From: Linanthus parryae
Lineage: Eukaryota; Streptophyta; Magnoliopsida; Ericales; Polemoniaceae
NCBI GenBank assembly: GCA_023055425.1
Contig: JALGPY010000004.1
Location: 112,137,504 to 112,201,503, forward strand
Reading direction: 5' to 3'
Length of the DNA: 64,000 nt
The notes under the pieces are model-generated. The model had not been told where the DNA came from. It did no database searches and saw only the letters and a list, made by a program, of their open reading frames with translations. The translations under genes and the position numbers were made by a program. Shown one piece after another: positions 10,703 to 21,356 of the stretch (positions are counted from its first letter, which is position 1; the number at the start of each line of letters is the position of its first letter).

Positions 10703-11308
10703 ATGTGGGGGCAGAATTACTATGGGCAATCTCCAGTTTACCAACCGTACTACTCCTATGGAGATATGTACACCCCTCCTCTTTGCAATCAAGAAGATGA
10801 GGAGATGAAAGAAATATTGAAGCTCATGATAGCTAAAATGGACATAATGGAGGAAGGGATTAATAGGATGGATGAAACTGTCCAGCTACAGGGACAACAC
10901 TTGGCAGAACTTTCGAGTGCATTGGCATATGCAGATAATGACGATGGGCCAAGTGGCATCATTCCTGACTTAGTTGAGGATTGCGCAGAGGAAGACGAAG
11001 AACTCCCAGAGGTCTATGTATGTAATATTGTTCATCATGAAGTAATAGATCCTTTGGCCGCTTCGGACTCAGATTCGAACTCAGAGTGGGATGATATTGT
11101 GAAGCCTATACAACTTGTGCCTCACATAATTCCGGAATCATGGCATGAATGGGAGAGTGTTGACATCGCGAGCTTATGGCCTAAGGACATTGAAAAATGT
11201 TTTAATGAAGAACAGGCTCATAAGTACATGGATAATGAGTTCTCCCCAATCACTGGAGATATGTGCCTAAATCAAGCATGCCATGAGTTTAGGGAACTAT
11301 TGCACTGA
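10703..11308 (+). CDS. Unknown 201-residue protein of the non-autonomous LTR element
   Basis: I do not recognise this protein. The frame opens at ATG 10703 (MWGQNYYGQS) and closes at 11308. It has a Tyr/Gln/Pro-rich start, a probable amphipathic helix or coiled coil at about residues 35-70 (KEILKLMIAKMDIMEEGINR), an acidic middle (EEDEELPEV, SDSDSNSEWDD) and a Trp-containing tail. It sits where gag would be, 119 bases after the primer site, but shows no zinc knuckle, protease, RT or integrase. The same N-terminus recurs after the second LTR (15210 onward), which reflects shared ancestry of the repeats rather than selection. A splice-acceptor-like GTGCAG (10683-10688) precedes it. Whether it is expressed is unknown. 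Confidence 0.4.
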   Translation: MWGQNYYGQSPVYQPYYSYGDMYTPPLCNQEDEEMKEILKLMIAKMDIMEEGINRMDETVQLQGQHLAELSSALAYADNDDGPSGIIPDLVEDCAEEDEELPEVYVCNIVHHEVIDPLAASDSDSNSEWDDIVKPIQLVPHIIPESWHEWESVDIASLWPKDIEKCFNEEQAHKYMDNEFSPITGDMCLNQACHEFRELLH

Positions 11309-13671
11309 GATGGAGAAAGACCCCAATTTTATGCGGTTCATGAATTGCCACCTGTGATTCCAAGACAAGAGCTAGGGAAGGAAGCAGTCAAGACGGCACT
11401 CCTTTCCATTACTGTTCCACTTGGGATTCTATTTCCACATAACCGATCCTCAATGATATTAATTTTGAGGAATTGGAAGAAGAAGAAGAAGAAGAAGAAG
11501 AAGAAGAGGAGGAGGAGGAGGAGGAGGAGGAGGAGGAGGAGGTACAAGGGGTCATGATGTGGTGAATGAATTCTCGAGAAGACCGGTGATCAAATAGTGG
11601 AAGCACAAAAGGAAAACAATATTTGAGGTCGTCTTCTACAATTTATTTGCACCATATACATCTCATGCATGCTCACGTAAGAAGAGACAAAAGAAAAGCG
11701 ATGGTGGAAGAAGAAAAAGTGGAGATAAAAACAACCTTAATCATGTTTGAGCTAACTGGGTCGGGTCGTCGACCTTAATTCTTGTTGGGAGGCAACCCAA
11801 CGTATTTTATGCTTTAGATTAGGGAGTGCGTTTTTAATACAATTTTTTTTGGTGTTTTTATTTATTTATTTTGGAGAGATGAGAGAGAGGGACTAATGGT
11901 GTTTTCCAAGTGACATATTTGGGCAGGTTATGGGAGAATTTACCCCGGTGTGCCGTGGCACACATGACCATAATAGGGACTCGTGCATGCGAGTTGGGAA
12001 TTCTCTAGACACAGGTTTCAGAAGAGGAAGGCAGTCGACCCCGGTGTGCGAGAACACACTGACCGGATGGGAGCATAGTGGCACACCACTGCTTGGGGAC
12101 TGTTTGGCGCGATTTCGTCCCCATATTTTAGGTGGTTGTGAGTATTTCTTTTATTTTGCTAAATTGTGTATCTCTTTTAATATATATGTCATGCTCCATC
12201 TCATTTACTGGCCTACGCATTGATTGCTGAGTCCTATGCATGATCTCTAAATTCGTTGAGGACAAAGAAGCGTTCAGTGTGGGGTGGTTTAACTGTTTGC
12301 TAGCCAATGTGTCTTGCATAGCCAGTTACATGTAGAATGTTTAGGTTGTATTGTGAGTCAGTATTGTGGTTTATGTTGAGTTTTTATTTATATTGGCGTA
12401 TTGTGTAGGATAGATTTATAGACTGTCTGCACTACATAATTGAGTATACCTACCAAAAAAGTTGAGTTGTGTTGTGTCAAATTATTTTTGTGTCAAAGCC
12501 TTGCATATAGAGGTAGGATATTAAAAAAAATACAAAAAAAATGAGGAAAGAGAAAATCTATAAAAATTGGAAAATTTGAAAATTTGAGAAAAAGTCAGTT
12601 GAGGATCTTGAAACTGGAGAGAGCTTAGTGAATGAATCCTTTTGAGTAGGAAGTGCCGTAGTAGGAAAAATATTATTCTTTAAATATGTTGTGTAGATGT
12701 TTCACAAAAGGATGTCCCGGGAATTTATGGAAGTTGTGAAAGAATGACATGAAAAAAGTATACCTAAGTTTCCTATAGTGTGCTAATTAGATTGAGTTTT
12801 GCTTGTAGCTGAATATTCTGTTTTCTAGTGGAAACTTGTGGTCTCTTGTTGATCTGGGGTGGACCTTCGTGTAGAGTTGGTTTCATGTGGTACGGTGGCC
12901 TCAGCCTAAATGAAGTTGAGGGGTGTACACCACCATCCCTTACGGTGGTCACAAGAGTTAACCGAAAAAGCCCACGCTCTTTATGCTCTATTGCGCGGTT
13001 GTAAAAACAGAGGAGGAAAGAAAAGAAAATGAGAAAATCTGGAAAGAAAAAAATAAAAGAAAAATTGTGCTTCAAGGAGAAACAACCTAATGTGCTTCCG
13101 GTCACACGGAAAATTTGGATTCTATCCAAGTAGAGCTTAGAGATGAAAACTAGAGTCAAGCCTTATTTCACAGGAGTTGTGACTCCCTTCACCGGGACAA
13201 TTTGTATTCAAACGCAATAAAGGCTAAGAGGGTGAAAACCTCAGATGATTCGGCGAAGAAAGACTACAGTGAAATTTGAGCTTAATTAGACCCAAGGAAA
13301 CTTAGGACGTGCTTGTGTCTTGGTTTGAATTGGTGGAGGAAAGGAGATGCCTTAGTGAGCTTTTTCATTGAATCGTTTTTATTTCAAATTCTTGCTACGT
13401 GGATGTGAATTTCATAAGGATTAGTGAAAGTTTGATGATTTTCAGTTGATGAGAGCAAGATTGCCTGTTCTTACAAAAAAAAACAAAAGAATTTAAAGAA
13501 TTTTGTGTTTTATGTTTAAGATCGAGTATAGATTTGCATTTGCATCATCTTGCTGCATTAGTAGTGTCGTGAGTCATGTTAGAGTCGTTTGAGTCTTGTC
13601 GGCTAGAAAACAGTTAGATGCAGTAGATGAGACTTTGCTCGGGACGCGCAAATGGTAAGTGTGAGGGTATT
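11309..13671 (+). mobile_element. Non-coding internal region and polypurine tract of the LTR element
   Basis: There is no gag-pol coding here. Near 11785 the phrase TTGGGAGGCAACCCAACG, and near 12278 TTCAGTGTGGGGTGG, are of a type familiar from the 3' untranslated parts of Athila-like gypsy elements. A purine-rich tract (AAGTGTGAGGG, about 13656-13668) just before the second LTR is the likely plus-strand primer. Lack of all pol domains makes this a LARD-like (large retrotransposon derivative) element that would need enzymes from a relative. Confidence 0.6.
11476..11543 (+). repeat. (GAA)n/(GAG)n microsatellite
   Basis: A run of GAA triplets passes into GAG/AGG triplets inside the LTR-element internal region. 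It produces long Lys/Arg frames on the plus strand and Ser or Leu/Phe frames on the minus strand, which are artefacts. Confidence 0.9.
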
Positions 13672-15068
13672 TGATAACTCGGTTTTCGGAGTTATTTTAT
13701 TCCTTACTTTTCTTCGTTTTGCGTGCTCAACATGGAGAATTTGGCGTTTTTCGAGTAAATTGTGCTAATATTTGAGAAAATGAGTTATTGAGCTATTATT
13801 GTTACATCCGGGCGTTTTTAGTGTAATTTTGAGCTTTTATTGTGATATGATCGCGTTTTGTGTTTTCTTGTTGTGATTCGCAGAAAAATAGGGCTTGGAT
13901 GATTATGTAGGAGATGGAAACGAGCTTCAGAAACGAGGAACTCAACGAAAAAGCCAAAAAGAAATTTGCAGAATGAAGGTGTCTTCGTAGGAAGACTTGG
14001 TACTTAGTCAAATTTCAAGTTGCTGAAAACCTCTTCCCGAAACAGCTTGCAGTACATATCTGAGATAATCTTCGTAGGAAGTGAAAATGCTTTCGCAGGA
14101 AGACTCTTCCTACGAAGAGAAAAGTCTTCCTACGAAGAGAACGCTGACAGAGGCTGATTCTGACGGGGTTTTTATGTAATTTCTCCAAACTTTGTAATAT
14201 CATTATGGAAACGTACTTAAATCAATTAGGTCGTGATTTGGATCAGTTAGCAAGGTTTTTTTGGACGTGTTGGAGAGCTAGAGAAGGCTTGGAGAGCTTT
14301 GGAGCACTTGGATCATTCGTTTGGCTTCTAAAACTCCGTTTCTTCTCTAGTTTTGGTTATTGATCATGAAAACTTGTATTGTGATCATGAAAAACTCCTA
14401 TTTTGAGATATCTCGTAGGTAGCTAGGGTTTGAACACCATGTTTGGTTATTATGGATTTGCTTTCATGCTTATTAGCTTAATTGATGATGATTTGTCTAG
14501 TTATGTGTGTTTTATGAATATCTCTCATCTTTTCTATTGTTAGACGTATCAATATGATTGAGCTAGGTTATGAATGTTAGAGAAATCAACGTTTATTGCC
14601 CGGAAACTTGAAACACACACTAGCCGTATCTAGGGTTGAGAAATTTTGCTAGTTAGCTAAGAACTAAGAGTAGACTAATGAGTATAAAGCTTGTTTATAC
14701 TTGATTAGGCTAGAGACATCGGCTTTGATAGTTTAAATATAGGTGTTGGTTGAGAAATCTTCAACACAGGAGTGCTCGTTTAACTAGACAACACAACATC
14801 GTGTTATCAAAACATAAATCCAACGTGGTGGGAAATACCTAGTGAACCCGTAGAGATCATAAACTTCTCCTCATATTAAATAACTGAGTTTTAATAATTA
14901 GTTTGTTATTTACTTTCTTAGATTATTTCAACAAACTCAACGCGCTTTGCCCAAATAAGGTTAAGAAGTCTTAACTAGTTTACAAGAAGTCCTTTGGGTT
15001 CGACAAACCCGGATTTACCGGAATTATTACTACACTGACAGTCGTACACTTGCGGTTGGATCGTGTCA
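13672..15068 (+). repeat. LTR 2 of the large non-autonomous LTR element
   Basis: This matches 9151-10560 along its whole length with scattered substitutions and small indels, starting TGATAACTCGG and ending GGATCGTGTCA. It is followed not by a target-site copy of the left flank (TGTAC) but by a second primer site and internal region, so it is shared by two internal segments. Confidence 0.88.
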
Positions 15069-15524
15069 AGTTTTTGGCGTCGTTGCCGGGGACTTCGGTT
15101 GAATTAGTTAGGATTATTAACTTTGGGGAATTTCATTTTTTGCTTTTGTTTATTTATTGTTGATCTCACCTGCTTCCTACCGAATAATTGTGCAGGCTTC
15201 GTGGTAATTATGTGGGGGCAAAATTACTATGGGCAATCTCCAGTCTACCAATCGTACTACTCCTATGGAGATATGTACACCCCTCCTCCTTGCAATCAAG
15301 AAGATGAGGAGATGAAAGAAATGTTGAAGCTCATGATAGCTAAAATGGACAAAATGGAGGAAGGGGTTAATAGGATGGATGAAACTGTCCAGCTGCAGGG
15401 ACAACACTTGGCAGAACTTTTGAGTGCATTGGCATATGCATATAATAACGATGGGCCAAATAGCATCATTCCTGACTTAGTTGAGGAGTGCAGACGAAGA
15501 ACCCCCAGAGGTCTATGTATATAA
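15069..15524 (+). mobile_element. Second, truncated internal region after LTR 2
   Basis: Primer site, leader and the first roughly 100 codons of the 201-residue frame are repeated here (ATG at 15210, MWGQNYYGQS). Homology to 10561-11020 stops at about 15525, where LINE reverse-transcriptase sequence begins. A small deletion near 15485-15500 already shifts the frame before the break. Confidence 0.8.
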
Positions 15525-16364
15525 TACTAGTCATTTTGACTCTCTTTTCACCTCATCCAATCCGTCTAATGATGATTTAAATGGTATGCTTAATTATATC
15601 ACTGAGGGTATTTATGTAACCCAACGTGACTTCATGGAGTCATCGTATATTATCGATGATGTGACAGAAAGTCTAATGCAAATGGGTCCGCTAAAAGCTC
15701 CGGGAATAGACGGTTTCCCTGCCCTCTTTTTCCAGAAATTATAGCCTGATCTAAAAAACGATATTGGAGGTATTGTGGTACAAATCCTAAATGGCAACCA
15801 AAGTGTTGCGGACTTCAACCACACCCTTTTGGTTCTTATACCAAAAGTAAACGGGTCCGCACCCCGGCTGACCTAAGTCCAATCAGTTTGTATACAGTTA
15901 TCTACAAAATGGTTTCTAAAACCATGGCCAATCGTCTGGAGAAAATTTTGCCGGATGTGATTTCTGAAAATCATTCCGCCCAAAGTTTTAAAAACCGGAC
16001 CGGCCATCGAACCGGAGAGGCACCGGTTCATGGTCGGACCGGTTGGACCGGTGGTCGGACCGGTTCAATCGCATATTTATTTAATAATATATATTTATTA
16101 TTTTAGACAAAAAATAGTAAGCATTTATTGAAAAATACATCTCTTTTTCTTAAAAAAATATACCTCACTTTTAATCTACACTTTACACACTCAATAATAC
16201 CCCAAACCTTTAGAAAAGAAAATCCCTCCAACCTTATCCAATTCCCTGTATACTGACCACACAAACTACTACGGCTCAACACCCATTTGTTAGAGTGAGA
16301 AACCCACAGAATCACAGAAGTCTCTGCTCTTCTCGCCCCCCTCCCCCTCTCCCTCTCCCTCTCT

Positions 16365-16408
<44 letters not shown>

Positions 16409-19312
16409 TCATAGCCGATCGTTAGCGTGGAGTTGGCGGTGGTTCCGCCGGTAGCTATGGCGGACCGAGGGACGGAGAGGAAGATGATGCTGGCGGTGTT
16501 GGCGAGGACGAGGAGACAGTGGATTAGGCCGACGAAGACGCCGGTAGTATTGGTGGATCTCCTTCTGGCAGATCGATTCTGCCTGCGTTGACCTTCTGTG
16601 CTTCTTCATTTTTTCTTCTTTTTTGAATAAAATGAATTGACCGGTCGAACCGGTCGAACCGGTTCACTGGTTCAAGCACGAACCGGCCGGTTTTGACCGG
16701 TTCTTGACCGGTTCTTGCATGGGCGGTCCAATTAACGAACCGAACCGGTCATGGTCCGGTTCACCGGTTCAACCGGTCGAACCGGCCGGTCCGGTCCGGT
16801 TTTTAAAACTATGATTCCGCCTTTGTTCAAGGAAGACTTATTTCAGACAACATTATCACGACTTTCGAGATCCTCCACTCGATGCGTAAGAGGATGAAAG
16901 GAACGGAAGGTGTTCTAGCTCTCAAAACAGACATTAGTAAGGCCTACGATCGTGTTGAGTGGCCTTTTATTAGAGAAGCTAGGTTTTGGTCCAAAATGGG
17001 TCAACCTAGTCTATGATTGTATATCTACAACTTTATTTTCCTTTTATTTTAAGGGACAAGTTTTGGGTCGTATTGTGCCCAAGCAGGGGCTTCGTCAGGG
17101 TTGTCACATATCTCCTTATTTGTTCTTATTTTGTGGTGAAGTTCTCTCACGCGCTCTCACGTTTGCGTTATCTAGTGGTTCTATTACAGGAGCAGCTGCG
17201 TCGCGAGGGGGTCCTAGAGTCTTTTTTGCGGACGACAGCATGCTATTTACAAAAGCTAATGAGGAAGAAGTTACAACCATCACTACAATCCTACAAAACT
17301 ACGAAAGGGCTACGGGACAGAGAATCAATTTGGCCAAGTCTTGGTTGTTTTTTCCAGCAACATCTCAGCAGCTAGGTGAACTTCTTGAGTAATCTTCTGG
17401 GTGTCCGCAAAGAAACGTTGCACGAGAAGTACCTCGGATTGCCTACAAAAATGGTAAGAAAGAGAGGGGTGAGCTTTCAAAGTGTTCCAGATAGGATCAA
17501 AAGCAAGCTTACTAACTGGAAAGAGAAATTTCTTTCTCGTGCTGGGAAAGAAACTCTCCTCAAAGCAGTCATTGAAGCTATTCCTACATAAGCGATGGGG
17601 TGTTTCCGTTTGCCTGGTAATTTATGTGATAAGATTGAAGCTGAGATGTCCAGGTTCTGGTGGGGCTCCACAGGTCAGATCAGAAAGACCAGCTGATTTC
17701 TTGGGACAGACTGAAGAAGAATAAAGCACAGGGAGGCCTTGGTTTTGTCCACCTGCAACATTTCAACACAGCAATGTTAGGAAAGCAATTTTGGTGAATC
17801 TTTACTAAGCCTGAAGCTCTTCATGCCAGGGTATTAAGACACAAATACTATAGAGATTCAGGAGTGCTAATATCTGAAGTGAAACAAGGTTGTTCTTACC
17901 CTTGGCGCAGTATTATGTCGAGTCGGAAACTGGTTATAAGTGGGTGCATGTGGCGCGTTGGCAATGGGGTAAGGCTTGAAGATTTCTCTGACCCTTGGCT
18001 CTTTTGCCCAAATAGTTTCAAAACTTTCACTCCGAAGGTTGCTGAGCATCCCATCTATGTTGCAGACCTCGTAAACGAAGAAAGGAAGTGGGATGAGTCT
18101 AAATTAAAAAGTCTGTTCTGGAAGAGGATATTGAAGAAATTAAAAGACTTACTCTGCCTTCTGTGGCCACGCCGGATCGTCTGATCTGGCACTTTTCTGA
18201 ACATGGACACTACAGAGTAAGAACAGGGTACAGGTTACTAATGCGGCAAGAAGAGACGAAGGCCAAACACCAACATTGCTCAAGCTCATATCTTGAACCC
18301 CAGACCTGGTGGAAGACGTTTTGGTCCCAAAAAATTCAAAAACGCTACATTTTCCCAACCTGGAAAGCAATAATTAGAGGCCTCCCAGTTAGGTCAAATC
18401 TCATCAAAAGGGGTATTTGTTGTGATACCCAGTGTGAAATGTGTCAAAGTCGGGAGGAAACAGAAACAAACCTGCTTTTAGAGTGCAAATTTGCTAGAGT
18501 GCTTGAGGCAGCTGTTCGGGGATGAGTTCACCACCATCACGGGCCTTTTTCAGATCTGGTTCCCTCAGGCTTTCATCAAATCCAACTTGAAAGAAATAAA
18601 GAAAAAGAGTTTACTGGTCTACCATATCTGGATATATAGAAATAAATAAGTTTTCAAAAACAAGAAGGGGACTCCCCTCAAAGTGGTAGAAGATACCTTG
18701 GCCATTCTCGAAGAATTACATGAACATATGCATGTGTCGGAAAGTTAAAATCCGGATCAGATCGTGGGTCAACCAGCGGAGACCAGAAATAGGCCGACGG
18801 CGGGTTGGGTCATAGTTAGCTCAGACGCCGCCTAGAACCCGTAGAAGCTACCCGCTGGCGTCGGAGTTGTTATCAGAGACCACACCGGAGTCTTCAATGC
18901 CGGTTGTGCGAAGCCCATCCCGTTCTCCATCTCAGCTAAAGCCGCAGAAGCTTAATCAATTCTGGAGGGGATAAAGCTAGCGATGGAAACGAACCAGTCT
19001 CAGATCTGGGTAGAAAATGACTCTCACTCTCTCTAACCAGAGAGTTGAGTAACGGATGGAAGAGGGAGAAGCTCCTAGAAGACAGAACCGAAGTTAATTG
19101 CCGTCAGGAGGAATGCAAAAACCTCCTCGGTTTAATGGAAGGCCACATGGTGAGGTACACAGCTCGAAGACACAACCAACTGGCACATTTATTCGCACAA
19201 CACGGTATTCGTTCAGCTTCCCAACATAGTTGGATAAGTACTCCCCCTAATTGGGCCTCCGATATTTTGTACTCTGATCAGTTGGGCTTCTTGCAAGCCC
19301 AGTCCAGTTAAT
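15525..19312 (+). pseudogene. 5'-truncated L1-type LINE ORF2 (RT, zf-RVT, RNase H), interrupted by a hAT MITE
   Basis: The sequence enters the LINE between endonuclease and RT (FDSLFTSSNPSN), then gives the RT blocks LKAPGIDGFPALFFQ, SLYTVIYKMVSKTMANRL and, after the MITE, RLISDNIITTFE, ALKTDISKAYDRVEW, GLRQGCHISPYLF, FFADDSMLF (catalytic, near 17225) and LGLPTKM. A zinc-binding zf-RVT region follows (CEMCQSREETETNLLLEC, near 18450), then RNase H (18770-19310) ending DQLGFLQAQSS and a stop at 19310-19312. There are numerous stops and frameshifts (for example near 16965, 17376, 17590, 18150, 18830 and 19035). It is a dead copy, 5'-truncated in the usual way of target-primed reverse transcription or broken by rearrangement. 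Confidence 0.88.
15981..16813. mobile_element. hAT-type MITE inside the LINE, perfect 8-bp TSD
   Basis: The element starts CAAAGTTTTAAAAACCGGAC and ends with the complement of CATAGTTTTAAAAACCGGAC, giving terminal inverted repeats of about 24 bp. The octamer ATTCCGCC stands on both sides (15973-15980 and 16814-16821). Removing the element and one octamer joins the LINE reading frame (ENHSA to FVQGRLISD). Subterminal ACCGGTTC-type repeats fill both ends, and a CT microsatellite lies at 16340-16400. No transposase is present. Confidence 0.9.
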
Positions 19313-20270
19313 CCAATGATGTCTTTCAAATAAAATCGCCATCTCAATTACTCTATCCCCAAATGCAACAAACCCCGACTCTCGTTCACCACAAGACCAC
19401 TGCTAATTCCATGACCCACATCATCACAAACCCACCTGGAAATCCCACCTGAAGCAAGCACCAGCACCAAAAGATACGTATCTCCTACCTCTCATTCTAA
19501 ACTACAGGCACGACCTTCGCCCAATTAATCAGCAAAATCATTGCCAATTCAGCTAAACCAACTACCAGAACAAATGCTTCACATACCACCAAATTGTCTT
19601 CACCCCAAAAGCCACCGTAAACCGCCCTGCTACCTCCAACTCTTCTATTACCATTACTAACCACCACTACAACTCATTGCAATCAACCTTCACAGGACAG
19701 ATTTTACCGGAAACCAGCAAAGAGCACGAAGAAACGAAGGAAGAAGAAGGAGAGGAAGGGAGATCGCTATGAGCCCAAGAACGCAAGACTAAAGAAGCAA
19801 TTGCTACGAACCCAATAATGCACATGAACACAAAAGTGATACACAAAACCACGTATCGATTGGGTCCGTGTTGACGAATCCATGGCTGCTGCGAGATTTG
19901 GTTGTTGTGAGGTGGGTAACAAACGAAATGCTTCTCTGGATCGGTCGAATTGAAGCTGCAAACTCCGTTGAAGGCCTCTCAAGCTCTGCAATTAGAGTAA
20001 CACCCATCTCCGTCTTCTTCATCCCACTGGATTTTGAATCAGCGGATTGAAGCGGGGTTGTGAGATCTAGCGGCACAAAGGCGAGAACCCAAGAACGCGG
20101 TGGTGGGTTGAATGAAGGAAGGAGAGCGGTGGTGGTGTTGGTGGTCCGACGGGGAGAGAGAGACAGAGGGATGGGGAAGAAGAGAGGCAGAAGAGAGAGA
20201 GAGGAGAAGAGTAAGGGTTAGGGTTTGAAAATGAGGAGGATATGGAAGAAAAAAGCATTTATTGTGAGAT
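19313..20270 (-). other. Unassigned; possible minus-strand leader with telo-box and CT-rich tract
   Basis: No homology is evident. Read on the minus strand, 20230-20060 has the look of a plant 5' leader: AAACCCTAACCCT (a telo-box, near 20225) followed by a long CT-rich tract. An ATG at about 20007 then opens MGVTLIAELERPSTEFAASI. The frame ends after about 68 codons and I do not recognise it. It could be the first exon of a broken or unannotated gene, or chance. Confidence 0.25.
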
Positions 20271-21356
20271 TTCTCGATTTTCAGGGTTATTTTTGTCTTT
20301 TCACCCCTTTGTTAGTCCTCTGTTAGTTTTTAACTATGGCAGAGGTGCAAAAGGTATTTTACCCATAAATTAGGGGTAAAATGTATTTTTCCCATAAATG
20401 GAGGGTGTTTTTATCTTTTACCCATCAAATAAATATTCGCCTCGCTTTCCTTTGCTTTATACCACTCTGATTCTTCTGCTTCTTATTATCCTGACTCCCT
20501 TAACTCGTATCTGGATTGCTTTCATCGGGTGATTTGGATCGCAAAACGATGTAGTTTTTTAATACTTTTTTTACCGTGTTATAGAAAAACTTTAACTCTA
20601 AAATACTATGAAAAGATTATTAAAAAATTGTATCATTTTGCTATCGAAATCACCGGGTCAAAGTGACCCAGTAAACACAGGTAAAAGTCAAATTGAGAGG
20701 AAAGAGAAGAATTAGAGGAATTAGAGTGGTACATCATCACATCGTAACGCATTACGTATAATATTAAAACTAAAATTTCACTATATTTAAGCTTAGTACT
20801 CCCTCCACTCTGCTAAGTTTATCCTACTTTGTCTTTTGAGGTCTGGTGATAATTTATTCTACCAACACTATCAAAAGATTACCAAATTATTGCATTGTTT
20901 TTCTAACAAAATCACCGGATCAAAGTGACCCGGTGAATAGTACAATTTGACAATCCTGACGGACGGATATATATAGCCACACACTCAAACTTCAGCGTAT
21001 TTTTTTCAAAGCTGCTGGGCATTACCTCATAGTATTAATTTAATATGTGATCAACGTCATGGCATGCATCACCCATTCAACTACTAAACTAGTGTTTGTG
21101 TTCTTCTCTTTTTGAACTAAAAGATTTGGAAACTTTCTTTGATGGGCCTGATGGCCGGAAAAGTCCAAAGTTTAAGACATCGTAGACCCAATTTAGGGCG
21201 ATCAAACTCTGTTTGCTGAGAAGTTTTATTTGAATTGAACACCAACTTCCTATTTTTGTGGACCAAACGCAAATTCACAGTACATATATAGAAAGGGCTT
21301 TCAGAATTGAAGCTGAAAACGCTCATCTTCCAACTTCAAAACTTTACAACAAACAC
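20271..21356 (+). promoter_or_regulatory. Upstream region of AKR gene 1
   Basis: A TATA-like CATATATAGAAA lies at about 21281-21292, some 65-75 bases before the start codon. Two copies of a dyad, CACCGGRTCAAAGTGACCC, occur at 20651 and 20913. The block TGTGATCAACGTCATGGC at 21046-21063, with the TGACGT core of bZIP sites in reverse, is shared with the other AKR copies. A single Stowaway-like end (TACTCCCTCCACTC) lies near 20798. Confidence 0.5.

Noticed and set aside
11338..11606. Frames with long Ser, Leu/Phe or Lys/Arg runs
   Set aside because: They are translations of the GAA/GAG microsatellite.
12773..13159. 128-codon minus-strand frame
   Set aside because: It lies in the non-coding 3' part of the LARD-like element and has no recognisable domain.
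20212..20227. Possible interstitial telomere repeat (AGGGTTAGGGTTT)
   Set aside because: Only about two units; better described as a telo-box in a leader-like context.
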